Positions 41,707 through 52,149 of a stretch of DNA of 64,000 nt are shown piece after piece. Where the stretch lies: the NCBI RefSeq assembly GCF_032823475.1, contig NZ_CP127915.1:2852001-2916000 (forward strand). Direction: 5' to 3'. Numbering within the stretch: position 1 is the first letter of the stretch; each line of letters starts with the position of its first letter. This DNA is from Acinetobacter sp. SAAs474 (lineage in GTDB: Bacteria > Pseudomonadota > Gammaproteobacteria > Pseudomonadales > Moraxellaceae). The notes under the pieces were generated by a model. That model did not search any database. It worked only from the letters and a program-made list of their open reading frames with translations, and was not told where the DNA came from. The translations under genes and the position numbers were made by a program.

Positions 41707-43041
41707 TTAAAAATTTACTTTCACACTGAGCCCTGCTACCCAAGCATTATCCACTGCTTTAACTCCAGCAGGTTGATAAATATACTGTAAATTTGGTCTC
41801 AGCATTAAAGCGGGTGACCATTGGTAAGTATAGTTGAGTTCAATATTAAGTTCATCGTGCTGAATCGGTACATAATCACTGGCAGTAGCATTATAACTGT
41901 AATAACCACGACTTTCATTGATGGCAATTTGACGATCCGTCAAACGGTGATTGACAACATAATTGGCAAAACCCAAACCAATTGAATCATTAGGACGATG
42001 ATCAAATGGGCCTTTATACCAGAATGCCAATTGCTGGGTACTCTCTACTGCTGTGGTCTTACGATCATTAACAACAGCATTGACTGTCATATATAAACCA
42101 CGCTGAGGATCATCACCTTGCTGTGTAAGTTGTTGCTGTGCATTAAACCAGAAACTATGTTTACTCTCCTGTATTTCATCACTTTGCACATCTTTGGCAT
42201 CAGCTGTTGAATATAATCCACCGAACTTATATTCTCCCGGTAAATGATTAAATATTGCCAATTTAGGTTTCCACGCCAACTCTACTGGAATCGTTGCACC
42301 ATCGACATGATTCATATCAAGATTAAATCCATCACGATTAGAATCGGTTTTAATATTGTCAGGATTGACTTCATAAACACCAATACCGAATGACCAATCC
42401 GGTGCAAAGTTATATTTAAGATTGGTTCCCCATATACCTACAGGTGAGTTATACCAAATAGAACCGATGGATTTACCAAGTTGGCCGCCACAGAGCAACA
42501 GGTTCTGAAACTCACATTGCGAACTATTAAAGTCTTCAGACATCCCCATTCGACCAATCTTAAATTGTAGTCGGTTATCATTAAATCCCGTCTTGATCCA
42601 AGCTTGGCTTAAACGCCAAATATTACCACGACCATAAATTTCTTGGCTGTTACCCAATGCACTCACACGTGGATCTTTAATACGATCTAGCGTTAAAGCA
42701 GTACCATCACGTTTAGTTACCGTAATTGCTGCTGTGGTATTTTTCCAATTGGCAATTTTATTTAAATCAAAGTTCATCCCCAAAGTAAGTTGGGCTGCAT
42801 TGGCAACATGTCTATCATGATCATAGCCACCCGCTAAATTGGTTGCCGTCTCATTCATGATTGAAGCTGTAAATTTATAGCCTTGATCCTCTAAATCTTT
42901 TCGCTTACCCTGCCAATCCCCTAACAACCATTGACGATCTACAGAATAAAACGTATTTGCTGTCGCCAATTGACAACTTAAGGTACTCAACGCGACTAAA
43001 CCTAATGTTAAACTCGCTTGTTTCAATCCAGTTTTTTGCAT
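41707..43041 (-). CDS. quiX: OprB-type porin of the quinate operon
   Basis: The ATG at 43041 (AGGA 9 bp upstream) gives 444 aa with a signal peptide ending near CQLATA. The mature part begins NTFYSVDRQWLLGDWQGKR, typical of OprB carbohydrate-selective porins, and ends LSVKVNF as outer-membrane barrels do. It is last in the pca-qui operon, the place of QuiX in A. baylyi. It probably lets quinate or shikimate cross the outer membrane. Confidence 0.85.
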   Translation of the reverse strand: MQKTGLKQASLTLGLVALSTLSCQLATANTFYSVDRQWLLGDWQGKRKDLEDQGYKFTASIMNETATNLAGGYDHDRHVANAAQLTLGMNFDLNKIANWKNTTAAITVTKRDGTALTLDRIKDPRVSALGNSQEIYGRGNIWRLSQAWIKTGFNDNRLQFKIGRMGMSEDFNSSQCEFQNLLLCGGQLGKSIGSIWYNSPVGIWGTNLKYNFAPDWSFGIGVYEVNPDNIKTDSNRDGFNLDMNHVDGATIPVELAWKPKLAIFNHLPGEYKFGGLYSTADAKDVQSDEIQESKHSFWFNAQQQLTQQGDDPQRGLYMTVNAVVNDRKTTAVESTQQLAFWYKGPFDHRPNDSIGLGFANYVVNHRLTDRQIAINESRGYYSYNATASDYVPIQHDELNIELNYTYQWSPALMLRPNLQYIYQPAGVKAVDNAWVAGLSVKVNF

Positions 43042-43100
43042 TCTCAAATATCCTTTTTTGTTTACACTCTCGTGATATGAGCTTTCCATGCAGTTTTTAA

Positions 43101-44564
43101 TCATTGCAGCCGAACCGCTGAACTGAGCTCAGAGGTTGCACCTAAATGATTGGTGACATTAGCAGTTACATTGCCAATACTGTGTGTTACTTTCCACGTC
43201 GCGGTTGCTTGACCATTTGCATTGGTCGTGACGATTTTCATGCCTAAATAATGTTGTGCTTCTTGAGCCTGTATTTGATCATTAGCAAAAAACTCAATTT
43301 GATAACGCTGATTTGGCTGTGCCTGAATAGTCGCTGTCACTTGACCTTGATGATAACTTAGGCGAGGTGCTTGAATATTTTGATTGGGGATTGCATTGCA
43401 ACCTTGTTGATCTGGCTGAGTACAGCTGTGCTGTAGTTTGCTAGGCTCAATGATCACACCTCCACCACGAGAACCAACAAAATCAGCATGTTCTAGGGCT
43501 GGTACAGCAAAAACAATAGCACCTAAACGTTGATCTGGAACACAAGAGCCTCCAGCTTCACAACGTTGAATATTTTGACCATTGTCCCAAATCAAGTTTT
43601 TGGTCAAGGTAGTTCGTGCATTGGCGTCTTTTTCCGAACGTATAGCAATCCCTAAACGATTTGCATACACTTGATTACGATCTAAAATATTGCCATCACC
43701 TGTAATATTGAAACCAATTGAATTACGGGTCAGTTCGTTATAGGCAATATAATTACGCTTACCCCAATTAATTTGCAATCCATCGGAATAATTTTCAAAT
43801 TTATTTCCCACAACAATATTGTCATTGCCCCATAAAATTTCAATACCTTGAGACGGTTCTGGGTTGGCTTTGGTTGAGGTAAAAAGATTATTAGCGACCA
43901 AATTAAAAGCAGCTCCACGCGTCAACTCTAATCCATCCCCATTATCAATGAATAAATTGTCCAAAATTTTATTATTGATCGTGGTCGTTGCAGTCGGATT
44001 ACCCTGACCATCATCACCAGTGAGCATGACCCCTGAACCACCATAGTTATTACTAATCCGGTTATGTTGAATCAAATTATGACTTGAACGATTAATCAAT
44101 ACACCAATACAAAAACGGTGAATATCCAATCCCTTTAAAGTTACCCCATTCACATCTTGTAAAACAAAGCCAGGTAAGGTTGTGGTACGGACATTGGTAC
44201 CATATTGTGATGGATCTGCGCCGGGACATGCTTTCGCTCCCTCGCCTTTTATATATAAGGAACCATCAATGACAGTAAAATCACCAGTTTTAGCCCATGC
44301 CGTTCCAATAATTTTGACCGCTGACTTAATTGGCGGTAAAGGTTGCTTTAATTGAATGATATAGGGTGCTTTCCCTACAGCTTGAATTTGAATCTCATTT
44401 TCTGCTGCTGAATGTGCATTGGATTGTTCAATCGCCCAGCGTAATGATCCCTTTGCAGTATCATCCTGATAACGATCAACAATATACGTTTCTGCACTGG
44501 CCAAGCTTGGCATGGCAAAATGAAAAAATGCCAATGTAGTCAAAGTTAAAATGGATAATTTCAT
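43101..44564 (-). CDS. quiC: Periplasmic right-handed beta-helix protein, 3-dehydroshikimate dehydratase by position
   Basis: The ATG at 44564 (AAGGA 7 bp upstream; a TTG lies two codons earlier) gives 487 aa with a signal peptide cleaved near SLASA. Residues about 130-330 are parallel beta-helix repeats of the NosD/pectate-lyase kind (LINRSSHNLIQHNRISNNYG, NTT..NNKILDNLFIDNGDG). A C-terminal beta-sandwich follows. It lies between quiB and quiX, where A. baylyi has quiC for 3-dehydroshikimate dehydratase. The enzyme name rests on this order and length. The fold alone would only say carbohydrate-binding or lyase-like. Confidence 0.7.
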   Translation of the reverse strand: MKLSILTLTTLAFFHFAMPSLASAETYIVDRYQDDTAKGSLRWAIEQSNAHSAAENEIQIQAVGKAPYIIQLKQPLPPIKSAVKIIGTAWAKTGDFTVIDGSLYIKGEGAKACPGADPSQYGTNVRTTTLPGFVLQDVNGVTLKGLDIHRFCIGVLINRSSHNLIQHNRISNNYGGSGVMLTGDDGQGNPTATTTINNKILDNLFIDNGDGLELTRGAAFNLVANNLFTSTKANPEPSQGIEILWGNDNIVVGNKFENYSDGLQINWGKRNYIAYNELTRNSIGFNITGDGNILDRNQVYANRLGIAIRSEKDANARTTLTKNLIWDNGQNIQRCEAGGSCVPDQRLGAIVFAVPALEHADFVGSRGGGVIIEPSKLQHSCTQPDQQGCNAIPNQNIQAPRLSYHQGQVTATIQAQPNQRYQIEFFANDQIQAQEAQHYLGMKIVTTNANGQATATWKVTHSIGNVTANVTNHLGATSELSSAVRLQ

Positions 44565-44591
44565 TTTCAAATCCTTTTATATCGTCAAACT

Positions 44592-45425
44592 TTAAGGGCT
44601 AGGCTGTAGTGTTTTTAAAAATTGCTGTAGTTGCTGAACATCTATTTGCCCCGGTGCTGAAGCCTCACCTATCATGCCAAAACTTAAGCTGCCTCCAATA
44701 TTGGCAGTAGCAATCCGTGATAATGTACCTAATTGCCCCATTGACATCGTCAATAAGGGTTTTGTGCTTTTTTGACTTACTGCTTGAGTTGCATTCATTA
44801 ACGTCATGACATCTTGCTTCGATTTAGGCATCACTGCAATTTTCAAAATGTCGGCGCCCATTTGATCCTGTTGAAGTAAACGTTGTTCTATATCTTGTTG
44901 AGCAGGTGTTTGATTAAAATCATGATTTGACATAATCACCAAAATATTTTGCTGATGCGCCAATTGCGTCAAATTTGCCACACACTTTGCGTCACGAAAC
45001 ATTTCTATATCAAACAACTGCATAAAAGGGTGCTGAAGATATGCTTGATAGGTTTTTTCATAATCTTGATCTGAAATCTTCATCTGCCCCCCTTCATTGT
45101 GAGTGCGAATGGTGGCAATCAAGGGTTTATCTTTTAAAATTTGATTTAACTGATGACCTAATGCAATCACTTGACGGTTATCAGCAGCAAAATCCAGTAA
45201 ATCAATACGAAATTCAGCAATATCTACATCTGGATGTGCTGCAATCTGTTGCGCTTGTGCTATTGCTTGGCTTGCCGTTCTGGCTGTAATCGGTACAATT
45301 GTTTTAACTGGTAGCTCCCCAATCTTCAGATTTTTAACCTGATAAGATGGTGCCGCCCAGACAGAGGGTATCGTCGCCAAAAGCATACTCGCTAGGCACA
45401 ATTGCAATACAGTTTTTTTCAACAT
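44592..45425 (-). CDS. quiB: Periplasmic type I 3-dehydroquinate dehydratase
   Basis: The ATG at 45425 gives 277 aa with a signal peptide MLKKTVLQLCLASMLLATIP ending in SVWAA. The mature domain is a type I (AroD-like) dehydroquinase. EFRID is the substrate-binding loop, His168 in SNHDF and the Schiff-base Lys195 in ILKIAVMP form the catalytic pair, and GEASAPGQI is the C-terminal loop. It makes 3-dehydroshikimate in the periplasm for quinate catabolism, distinct from the cytoplasmic biosynthetic enzyme. A gap of 210 bp separates it from pcaG. Confidence 0.9.
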   Translation of the reverse strand: MLKKTVLQLCLASMLLATIPSVWAAPSYQVKNLKIGELPVKTIVPITARTASQAIAQAQQIAAHPDVDIAEFRIDLLDFAADNRQVIALGHQLNQILKDKPLIATIRTHNEGGQMKISDQDYEKTYQAYLQHPFMQLFDIEMFRDAKCVANLTQLAHQQNILVIMSNHDFNQTPAQQDIEQRLLQQDQMGADILKIAVMPKSKQDVMTLMNATQAVSQKSTKPLLTMSMGQLGTLSRIATANIGGSLSFGMIGEASAPGQIDVQQLQQFLKTLQPSP

Positions 45426-45635
45426 TACGATTACATTTCCTTGTATTTTTAAACTATTACACAGGTTTAATTGATGCGTTAAACACCATGTAATCATCTT
45501 AAAATCTGACGATTAAGATGACTCAATCACTGTTAGGTAACCGCACACGATATGGCAAGCCAATACATCATAAAAATAGATTAAATCGTGGTTTACTGTT
45601 GACCATATCAGTGATTTACAAATGATTGATTAATA

Positions 45636-46265
45636 CTAAATATCAAAAAAAACGGTTTCATTTTCACCTTGAATATGAATATCAAAGCGATAAACAATTT
45701 CACCATCACGTTCAATACGTTGAGCAATTAAGGTTTGACGACGCGGCGCCCATTCAATACCACACAAAACAGGATCTTGTGTATTTGCTTCGTGCTCATC
45801 GTCAAAATATACCCGTGTATTCAGTCCGATATTAATACCGCGTGCAAAAATGATCAGTGCAATATGTGGTGCTTGTATTGATCCATTACGCCCAGGCACA
45901 GCCCCTGGTTTAATGGTATCAAAACTCCAAAGTCCAGTTTCAAAGTCTGCACCAGTACGTCCCCAACCCGAAAAATGAGGATCTGCTATCTTGGCTTGAA
46001 TATCGGCAGGACTTGGATATACGCCATTGGCATCTGCTTGCCAGATTTCAACCAATACATCACGTAGTGGCACACCAATACCATCTAAAACCTGACCTTC
46101 TAAACGAATACGCTCACCTAAGGTCTGTTCCTGAACCAGTTGGTTATTAAAATTATTTTCAAATACCTGAATATTGGCTTGCTGAGGCAATAAACCAATA
46201 TGTACATAAGGTCCACCCGTTTGAGATGGGGTTTCATGTAATTGCTGAAAATTCCAATGATTCAT
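45636..46265 (-). CDS. pcaG: Protocatechuate 3,4-dioxygenase alpha subunit
   Basis: The ATG at 46265 (GGAG 6 bp upstream) gives 209 aa, as in A. baylyi PcaG. TPSQTGGPYVHIGL at the N terminus, IKPGAVPGRNGSIQAPHI in the middle and GENETVFFDI at the C terminus are strongly conserved. The alpha subunit is homologous to beta but lacks the iron ligands. It lies 15 bp after pcaH. Confidence 0.96.
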   Translation of the reverse strand: MNHWNFQQLHETPSQTGGPYVHIGLLPQQANIQVFENNFNNQLVQEQTLGERIRLEGQVLDGIGVPLRDVLVEIWQADANGVYPSPADIQAKIADPHFSGWGRTGADFETGLWSFDTIKPGAVPGRNGSIQAPHIALIIFARGINIGLNTRVYFDDEHEANTQDPVLCGIEWAPRRQTLIAQRIERDGEIVYRFDIHIQGENETVFFDI

Positions 46266-46280
46266 TTTATTCTCCATATC

Positions 46281-47470
<1,190 letters not shown>

Positions 47471-47484
47471 AACAGAAATCTCCA

Positions 47485-48840
47485 TTAAGTCGCATCGGTA
47501 TGTGCAACCCGTGATTTAACAAAAATCGCAATTGCTGCTGCTGTTGCAGGAATCAATAACAAACTTAAAATGGCCGTAAATGACCATTGATGCCCCAGCA
47601 AAACTGCACCAATCCATGCACCAAAGACTGCTCCAAAACGGCCAATTCCAGACATCCATGCGACTCCCGTTGCACGGCATTGTGTTGGATAAAAGCGAGC
47701 ACTTAGTGCAGGCATTGCCGATTGTGCACCATTCATTGCAACACCAGCACACAGGACTAAAATCGCCAATAATGTTGGATTTGCTAGGCTTTGTCCTACA
47801 GCAAAAGCAAATATTCCTGCTACAAAATAAAAGCCTGCAATAATACGGTTTGGATTAAAACGATCCATTGCCCAGCCAATAAATAAAGCACTTAACACAC
47901 CACCAAACTGGAATAATCCACCAATAAATGCAGCACGCTCTAAAGAAGCACCTGTTTCACGCATTAAAGTTGGTAACCAACTGGTCAATAAATAAATCAT
48001 GACTAAACCCATAAAATAGGTTAACCAGAGTAAAACGGTTCCTTTGATATAACGCTCAGAAAACAGCATGCCAAATATGCCTTGATTTTTGGTTGCATCG
48101 ACTTTTTCTTCAGGTACATGAAACTCAGTTACACCCTGCACTTGTGTTGGTGCAATACGTGATAAAATTTGCTGAACTTTATGATGATCACGACCTTTAA
48201 CAATTAAAAAACGATAAGATTCAGGTAAAAACACCATCACCAAAATCATTAAAATTAACGGTGACCATCCCCCTAATAAAAATAGACTGTGCCAACCAAA
48301 TGCAGGAATTAACCAACTGCTAATAAATCCCCCCGTTGCCATACCCAAGTTGTAACCACAAAACATACAGGTCACCAGCAAAGAACGAGAACGCTGTGGA
48401 CAATATTCAGAAAATAAGGTTGTGGCATTCGGCATGGCTGCACCCAAACCAATACCGGTTAAAAAACGCAGCACGACGAGTGTATTTAAGTCTGGAGCAT
48501 AAGCAGACGCGACTGTAAAACCACCAAAAATGAGCATTGAAATCGTTAAAACAATCTTACGCCCAAAGCGGTCAGCAGTTGGGCCAGAAACTAAAGCACC
48601 AATAATCATGCCGCCTAATGCTGCACTCATCACAGGTCCCAATTGCGAGCGATCAATGCCCCAGTCTTGAGCCAAAGCTGGTGCAATAAAACCCATTGCA
48701 GCAGTATCAATACCATCGACAAAGACAATCAAAAAACAGATGATTGCAATGATCCATTGATATTTACTCATAGCAGCCTGATCAATCAGTGCTTGTGCGT
48801 CTATACTCGTTTTTGGAGTAGCGTATTCCTGAGACGCCAT
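47485..48840 (-). CDS. pcaK: MFS transporter for 4-hydroxybenzoate/protocatechuate
   Basis: This 451-aa major facilitator protein of the aromatic acid:H+ symporter family has 12 membrane segments. FVDGIDTAAMGFIAPALAQ in segment 1 and GPTADRFGRK in the loop between segments 2 and 3 are PcaK signatures; DGIDT-type Asp residues in segment 1 are needed for transport in known PcaK. It is encoded between pcaB and pcaC, as in A. baylyi after the loss of pcaD. Confidence 0.92.
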   Translation of the reverse strand: MASQEYATPKTSIDAQALIDQAAMSKYQWIIAIICFLIVFVDGIDTAAMGFIAPALAQDWGIDRSQLGPVMSAALGGMIIGALVSGPTADRFGRKIVLTISMLIFGGFTVASAYAPDLNTLVVLRFLTGIGLGAAMPNATTLFSEYCPQRSRSLLVTCMFCGYNLGMATGGFISSWLIPAFGWHSLFLLGGWSPLILMILVMVFLPESYRFLIVKGRDHHKVQQILSRIAPTQVQGVTEFHVPEEKVDATKNQGIFGMLFSERYIKGTVLLWLTYFMGLVMIYLLTSWLPTLMRETGASLERAAFIGGLFQFGGVLSALFIGWAMDRFNPNRIIAGFYFVAGIFAFAVGQSLANPTLLAILVLCAGVAMNGAQSAMPALSARFYPTQCRATGVAWMSGIGRFGAVFGAWIGAVLLGHQWSFTAILSLLLIPATAAAIAIFVKSRVAHTDAT

Positions 48841-48964
48841 ACCTGCCTCCTTGGCTAAAAATCTTTAAAAAATCGATAAACAATGAATAAAAGCGATTAA
48901 GCTCGAATTAAATACAATCATTCCTGTTGAATGTATTGCCTGAATTAATGCTGGTAATAGATAT

Positions 48965-50320
48965 TCATTTCGATAGCCCTTTGGCTTCTTGCAATACCGC
49001 ATCAATTTGCGCTTGAATATTGCCCAAATACGTATCTGGTTGAAATAAGGCTAAAATTTGTGTGGAATTAAAATGTGCTTTCACTTGATCCAGCGTCATC
49101 ACAATCTCACTTAAATGTACACCTTGTGCGACTGCTGCCTGACATGCAGATTCAATCAAATGATGGGCTGCTAATCGCCCGAGATGAGGTGCTAATGCCA
49201 TCATCAATGCCTCAGCCATCACCAGACCTTGTGTACAATCTAAATTACGTTGCATTTGCTCAGGATTAATCTGTATCCCATCTAAAACCTCTAAAGTACG
49301 CTGTAATGCCCCTGCACAGAGTTGAAAAATTTCAGGTATAGCCAACCACTCTGCATGCCAGCTTCCCAAGCTTCGTTCATGTTCTTGCACCATACTTTGG
49401 TACAAACTTGACATCAAAACTGGAACACGATTTGCTGCTGCCAAAATAGAGGCTGCTGCCACAGGATTACGTTTATGAGGCATTGTTGACGAACCACCAC
49501 GACCTTTTGCCGTCGGTTCAAATACTTCAGCAATTTCGGTCTGCATCATTAACGACCAATCGCGTGCCATTTTTCCCAAACTTCCTGTCACCATTGCTAA
49601 AACACTGGCAATTTCGACCATACGATCACGTTCAGCATGCCAAGTGGACGTCGGTACTGAAAGTTGTAATTGTGCAGCATAAGCATGTACAACTGCGCTA
49701 CCTTGGCTTTGTAAAGAAGCTAATGAACCCACTGCACCACCTAATTGTGCAGTAAGAACACGCTCTTTCATGGCTGCGATACGAACTAAATCACGATAAA
49801 ATACCGAAGCCCAACGGGCAAATTTATGCCCCAATGTAATAGGCAAACCTTGCTGTAACCATGTGCGTCCGATCATCACCTGTGAGCGATATTGTTGAGC
49901 TTGACGCAGCGCAACTTGATAACATTGCTCAATGAGAGCCTCCACACACTGTAATGCTGCTCGGCATTGTAAAATACAGGCGGTATCTAAAATATCTTGA
50001 CTGGTTGCACCCCAATGTACATAGCCCGCTGCTTCGGCATCGACGTGTTGGACAATTGCAGTGAATTGTTTAACAAACGGAATTGCTATATTACCTGCTA
50101 AAGCCGTTGCAATCGCTAAAGCATCAAAGTCAATTTGCTCTAATGCTGTGGATGCAACTTGCGCAATTGTGACGGCGACAGATTGAGGAATTACGCCGAC
50201 CTGAGCCTGAGCTTGTGCCAAGGCAACTTCTGCCTCAATCATATAGGCAATTAAAGTCTGATCACTAAAAATGTTTGTGACATCATCCTGATAAAATAAG
50301 CTGGCATATAACTGGCTCAT
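48965..50320 (-). CDS. pcaB: 3-carboxy-cis,cis-muconate cycloisomerase
   Basis: The ATG at 50320 (AAGGA 8 bp upstream; an in-frame GTG lies two codons earlier) gives 451 aa. It belongs to the fumarase/aspartase superfamily. The signature GRGGSSTMPHKRNPVAAA carries the catalytic Ser loop, with HWGATSQDILDTA and MIGRTWLQQGLPITLG as the other conserved blocks. It makes 4-carboxymuconolactone. It is the first gene of this pca operon, a place occupied in A. baylyi by pcaI. Confidence 0.95.
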   Translation of the reverse strand: MSQLYASLFYQDDVTNIFSDQTLIAYMIEAEVALAQAQAQVGVIPQSVAVTIAQVASTALEQIDFDALAIATALAGNIAIPFVKQFTAIVQHVDAEAAGYVHWGATSQDILDTACILQCRAALQCVEALIEQCYQVALRQAQQYRSQVMIGRTWLQQGLPITLGHKFARWASVFYRDLVRIAAMKERVLTAQLGGAVGSLASLQSQGSAVVHAYAAQLQLSVPTSTWHAERDRMVEIASVLAMVTGSLGKMARDWSLMMQTEIAEVFEPTAKGRGGSSTMPHKRNPVAAASILAAANRVPVLMSSLYQSMVQEHERSLGSWHAEWLAIPEIFQLCAGALQRTLEVLDGIQINPEQMQRNLDCTQGLVMAEALMMALAPHLGRLAAHHLIESACQAAVAQGVHLSEIVMTLDQVKAHFNSTQILALFQPDTYLGNIQAQIDAVLQEAKGLSK

Positions 50321-50348
50321 GATCACTATCCTTCAATCGTTTTCTACC

Positions 50349-50366
50349 GTGCTGAGTGGTCAGCAC
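50349..50366 (-). promoter_or_regulatory. Hairpin in the pcaB leader
   Basis: GTGCTGA and TCAGCAC form a 7-bp stem with a 4-nt loop about 30 nt upstream of the pcaB ATG. It may affect mRNA stability or translation. The remainder of the 513-bp gap 50321-50833 shows no gene and no readable trace of pcaIJF. Confidence 0.3.
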
Positions 50367-50697
50367 CATGACTTGATTAACTACAACTCGCATGAGTGAT
50401 CAAGCATTGCTATTGATGCTCAATCACATGTGAAGTATGCAGATTCAATCAAACCATCATGTTATCAATATAAACCCATTCATTATTCTGGTCTTAGATT
50501 AATACCACCGCATCCATCATCGCTGACCTTTTGATAAAGCTTAAATCTGCGACTTTGCTCATTACATATAAATCATCAACACCAGCATGCATAACAGCTT
50601 AAACCGCAAGTGCTGAATCCCGAGTATTTCTATTAGAATTCCTGATTGCTATTTTTGTGACTTTTTAAATATTCGGCTAGCTTTTATAACGGCTTTT

Positions 50698-50732
50698 GTT
50701 CGATCCATAATACTTTCGTTCGATGATCGAAC
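50698..50732. promoter_or_regulatory. PcaU operator
   Basis: GTTCGAT occurs at 50698-50704 and 50718-50724, and its inverse ATCGAAC at 50726-50732. Two copies thus form a palindrome and the third is a direct copy two helical turns away. This is the three-repeat arrangement described for PcaU between pcaU and pcaI in A. baylyi. Confidence 0.8.
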
Positions 50733-50833
50733 ATTGATTGCATTTTTGTACTATATTTAACCCAGATTTAAAAAGCTCAAGCGTGAATAACATCATGCTC
50801 AATCTATTTTATCGCTGTTTTATGGAGAAAATC

Positions 50834-51649
50834 GTGTCGAAGGAAATCAGTCGGATATTAAAAAATGCAGATAATCAAAAAATCATTCGACATGAAGATT
50901 TTATTGCAGGAATCAGTAAAGGTATGGCGATTTTAGAATGCTTTGGTCCTGAAAAACATCGCTTAAATAGCACGCTGGTTGCTGAAAAAACAGGATTAAC
51001 ACGTGCTGCTGCACGTCGACATTTATTAACCTTAGAGTATTTAGGTTATTTAGATTACGATGGTCATTATTATTATTTAACAGCAAAAGTTTTAAAATTT
51101 TCAGGTGCTTATTTAGGTGGATCACAATTACCCAAAATTTGTCAGCCATTATTAAATTTACTCACAACACAAACGTCACTGATCTTTTCTGTAATGGTCT
51201 TAGATGGTTTTGAAGCCATTACCATTGCGCGTAGCGCCTCACATCAGCAAACAGATCGCGTTAATCCTTATGGATTACATTTGGGTAATCGACTACCTGC
51301 ACATGCAACATCGGCAGGTAAAATTTTACTTGCACATCTGGATCATACAGAACAACTCAATTGGTTGGATAAATATCCACTGAAACGCCTGACAAAATAT
51401 ACCTGTACTGAAAATGATCAATTTCTGGCACTTTTGGAAAAAATTAAACAACAGGACTGGTGCTATTCTAGTGAAGAGCATGAATTAGGTGTTCATGCAC
51501 TGGCTGTCCCGATTTATGCACCTAAAGGTAATGTGATTGCAGCACTCAATATTGTGTCTTCAACAGGACGTAGCAGCAAAGAATATTTAATCCAGCAAAT
51601 ATTACCTTTATTACAAGAAACTGCTCGGGAGCTCAGAAATGTGATTTAA
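50834..51649 (+). CDS. pcaU: IclR-family activator of the pca genes
   Basis: The GTG at 50834, with GGAG 6 bp upstream, gives 271 aa; the ATG at 50822 lacks a ribosome binding site. The N-terminal helix-turn-helix lies in LVAEKTGLTRAAARRHLLTL. The effector domain has NPYGLHLGNRLPAHATSAGKIL and SSEEHELGVHALAVPIYA. PcaU activates pca-qui transcription with protocatechuate. It is divergent from pcaB across its operator. Confidence 0.92.
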   Translation: MSKEISRILKNADNQKIIRHEDFIAGISKGMAILECFGPEKHRLNSTLVAEKTGLTRAAARRHLLTLEYLGYLDYDGHYYYLTAKVLKFSGAYLGGSQLPKICQPLLNLLTTQTSLIFSVMVLDGFEAITIARSASHQQTDRVNPYGLHLGNRLPAHATSAGKILLAHLDHTEQLNWLDKYPLKRLTKYTCTENDQFLALLEKIKQQDWCYSSEEHELGVHALAVPIYAPKGNVIAALNIVSSTGRSSKEYLIQQILPLLQETARELRNVI

Positions 51650-51735
51650 GTTCATAGATCAAATTCAGTCTAAAGCAGCTTAATATCGATCATTATTCAA
51701 TCCGACTAAATTCATTTTCAATCTGTTGAGCTACT

Positions 51736-51755
51736 CTGGTCAAAATATTGACCAG
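51736..51755. repeat. Hairpin just beyond the TnpB remnant
   Basis: CTGGTCAA-N4-TTGACCAG is a perfect 8-bp dyad 10 bp past the stop of the TnpB fragment. IS200/IS605 right ends carry such a subterminal hairpin at this place, so it may be the element's right end. It could instead be a plain terminator. Confidence 0.4.
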
Positions 51756-51765
51756 TATATTGATA

Positions 51766-51936
51766 TCAGTAAAAATAGTATCCTAGCGCTGATCCGTTGC
51801 ATGACGCATTTAAATCCACACTCGCCGCATAATGGCATTTAATACAGTTAAAGCTTTCTTGAAATTTTCGATTTTCTTGTGCAATATGACCGCTAGCACT
51901 ACTGTTTTGATTTATCTATCTAGGGTCAATGCGAAC
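51766..51936 (-). pseudogene. Decayed C-terminal fragment of an IS605-type TnpB
   Basis: Reading the minus strand from 51936 gives VRIDPR, a stop, then NQNSSASGHIAQENRKFQ and, further on, CIKCHYAASVDLNAS, ending at a TGA at 51766. This matches the zinc-ribbon C terminus of TnpB (V-x-x-x-P-R-x-T-S-Q-x-C-S-x-C-G-H, then C-x-x-C-x-Y-x-A-N-A-D-x-N-A). The first Cys pair is lost and an in-frame stop is present. No upstream RuvC part was found in this gap, so it is a remnant. The gap 51650-52149 holds nothing else I can support. Confidence 0.6.
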
Positions 51937-52149
51937 AAACAAGCCAGTTCGATATCGCGACGGGTATTCAATAAATCAACTATTAAATAAATCAACATCG
52001 ATTAACCAATCTGAATTCACCGTACAGTTTTTTTGATCCAGATCAACATGAATTATATTCATGTTAAACTTAAAAAATATCATCACACTCATCATTTATA
52101 TTTGACTTAACTGATTAAAATATGCAGTTTCAACTGCAATCTCATCACT

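Noticed and set aside
50367..50697. Decayed remains of pcaIJF between pcaB and pcaU
   Set aside because: I read all frames for CoA-transferase or thiolase motifs and saw none, so a clean loss or different ancestral order is as likely.
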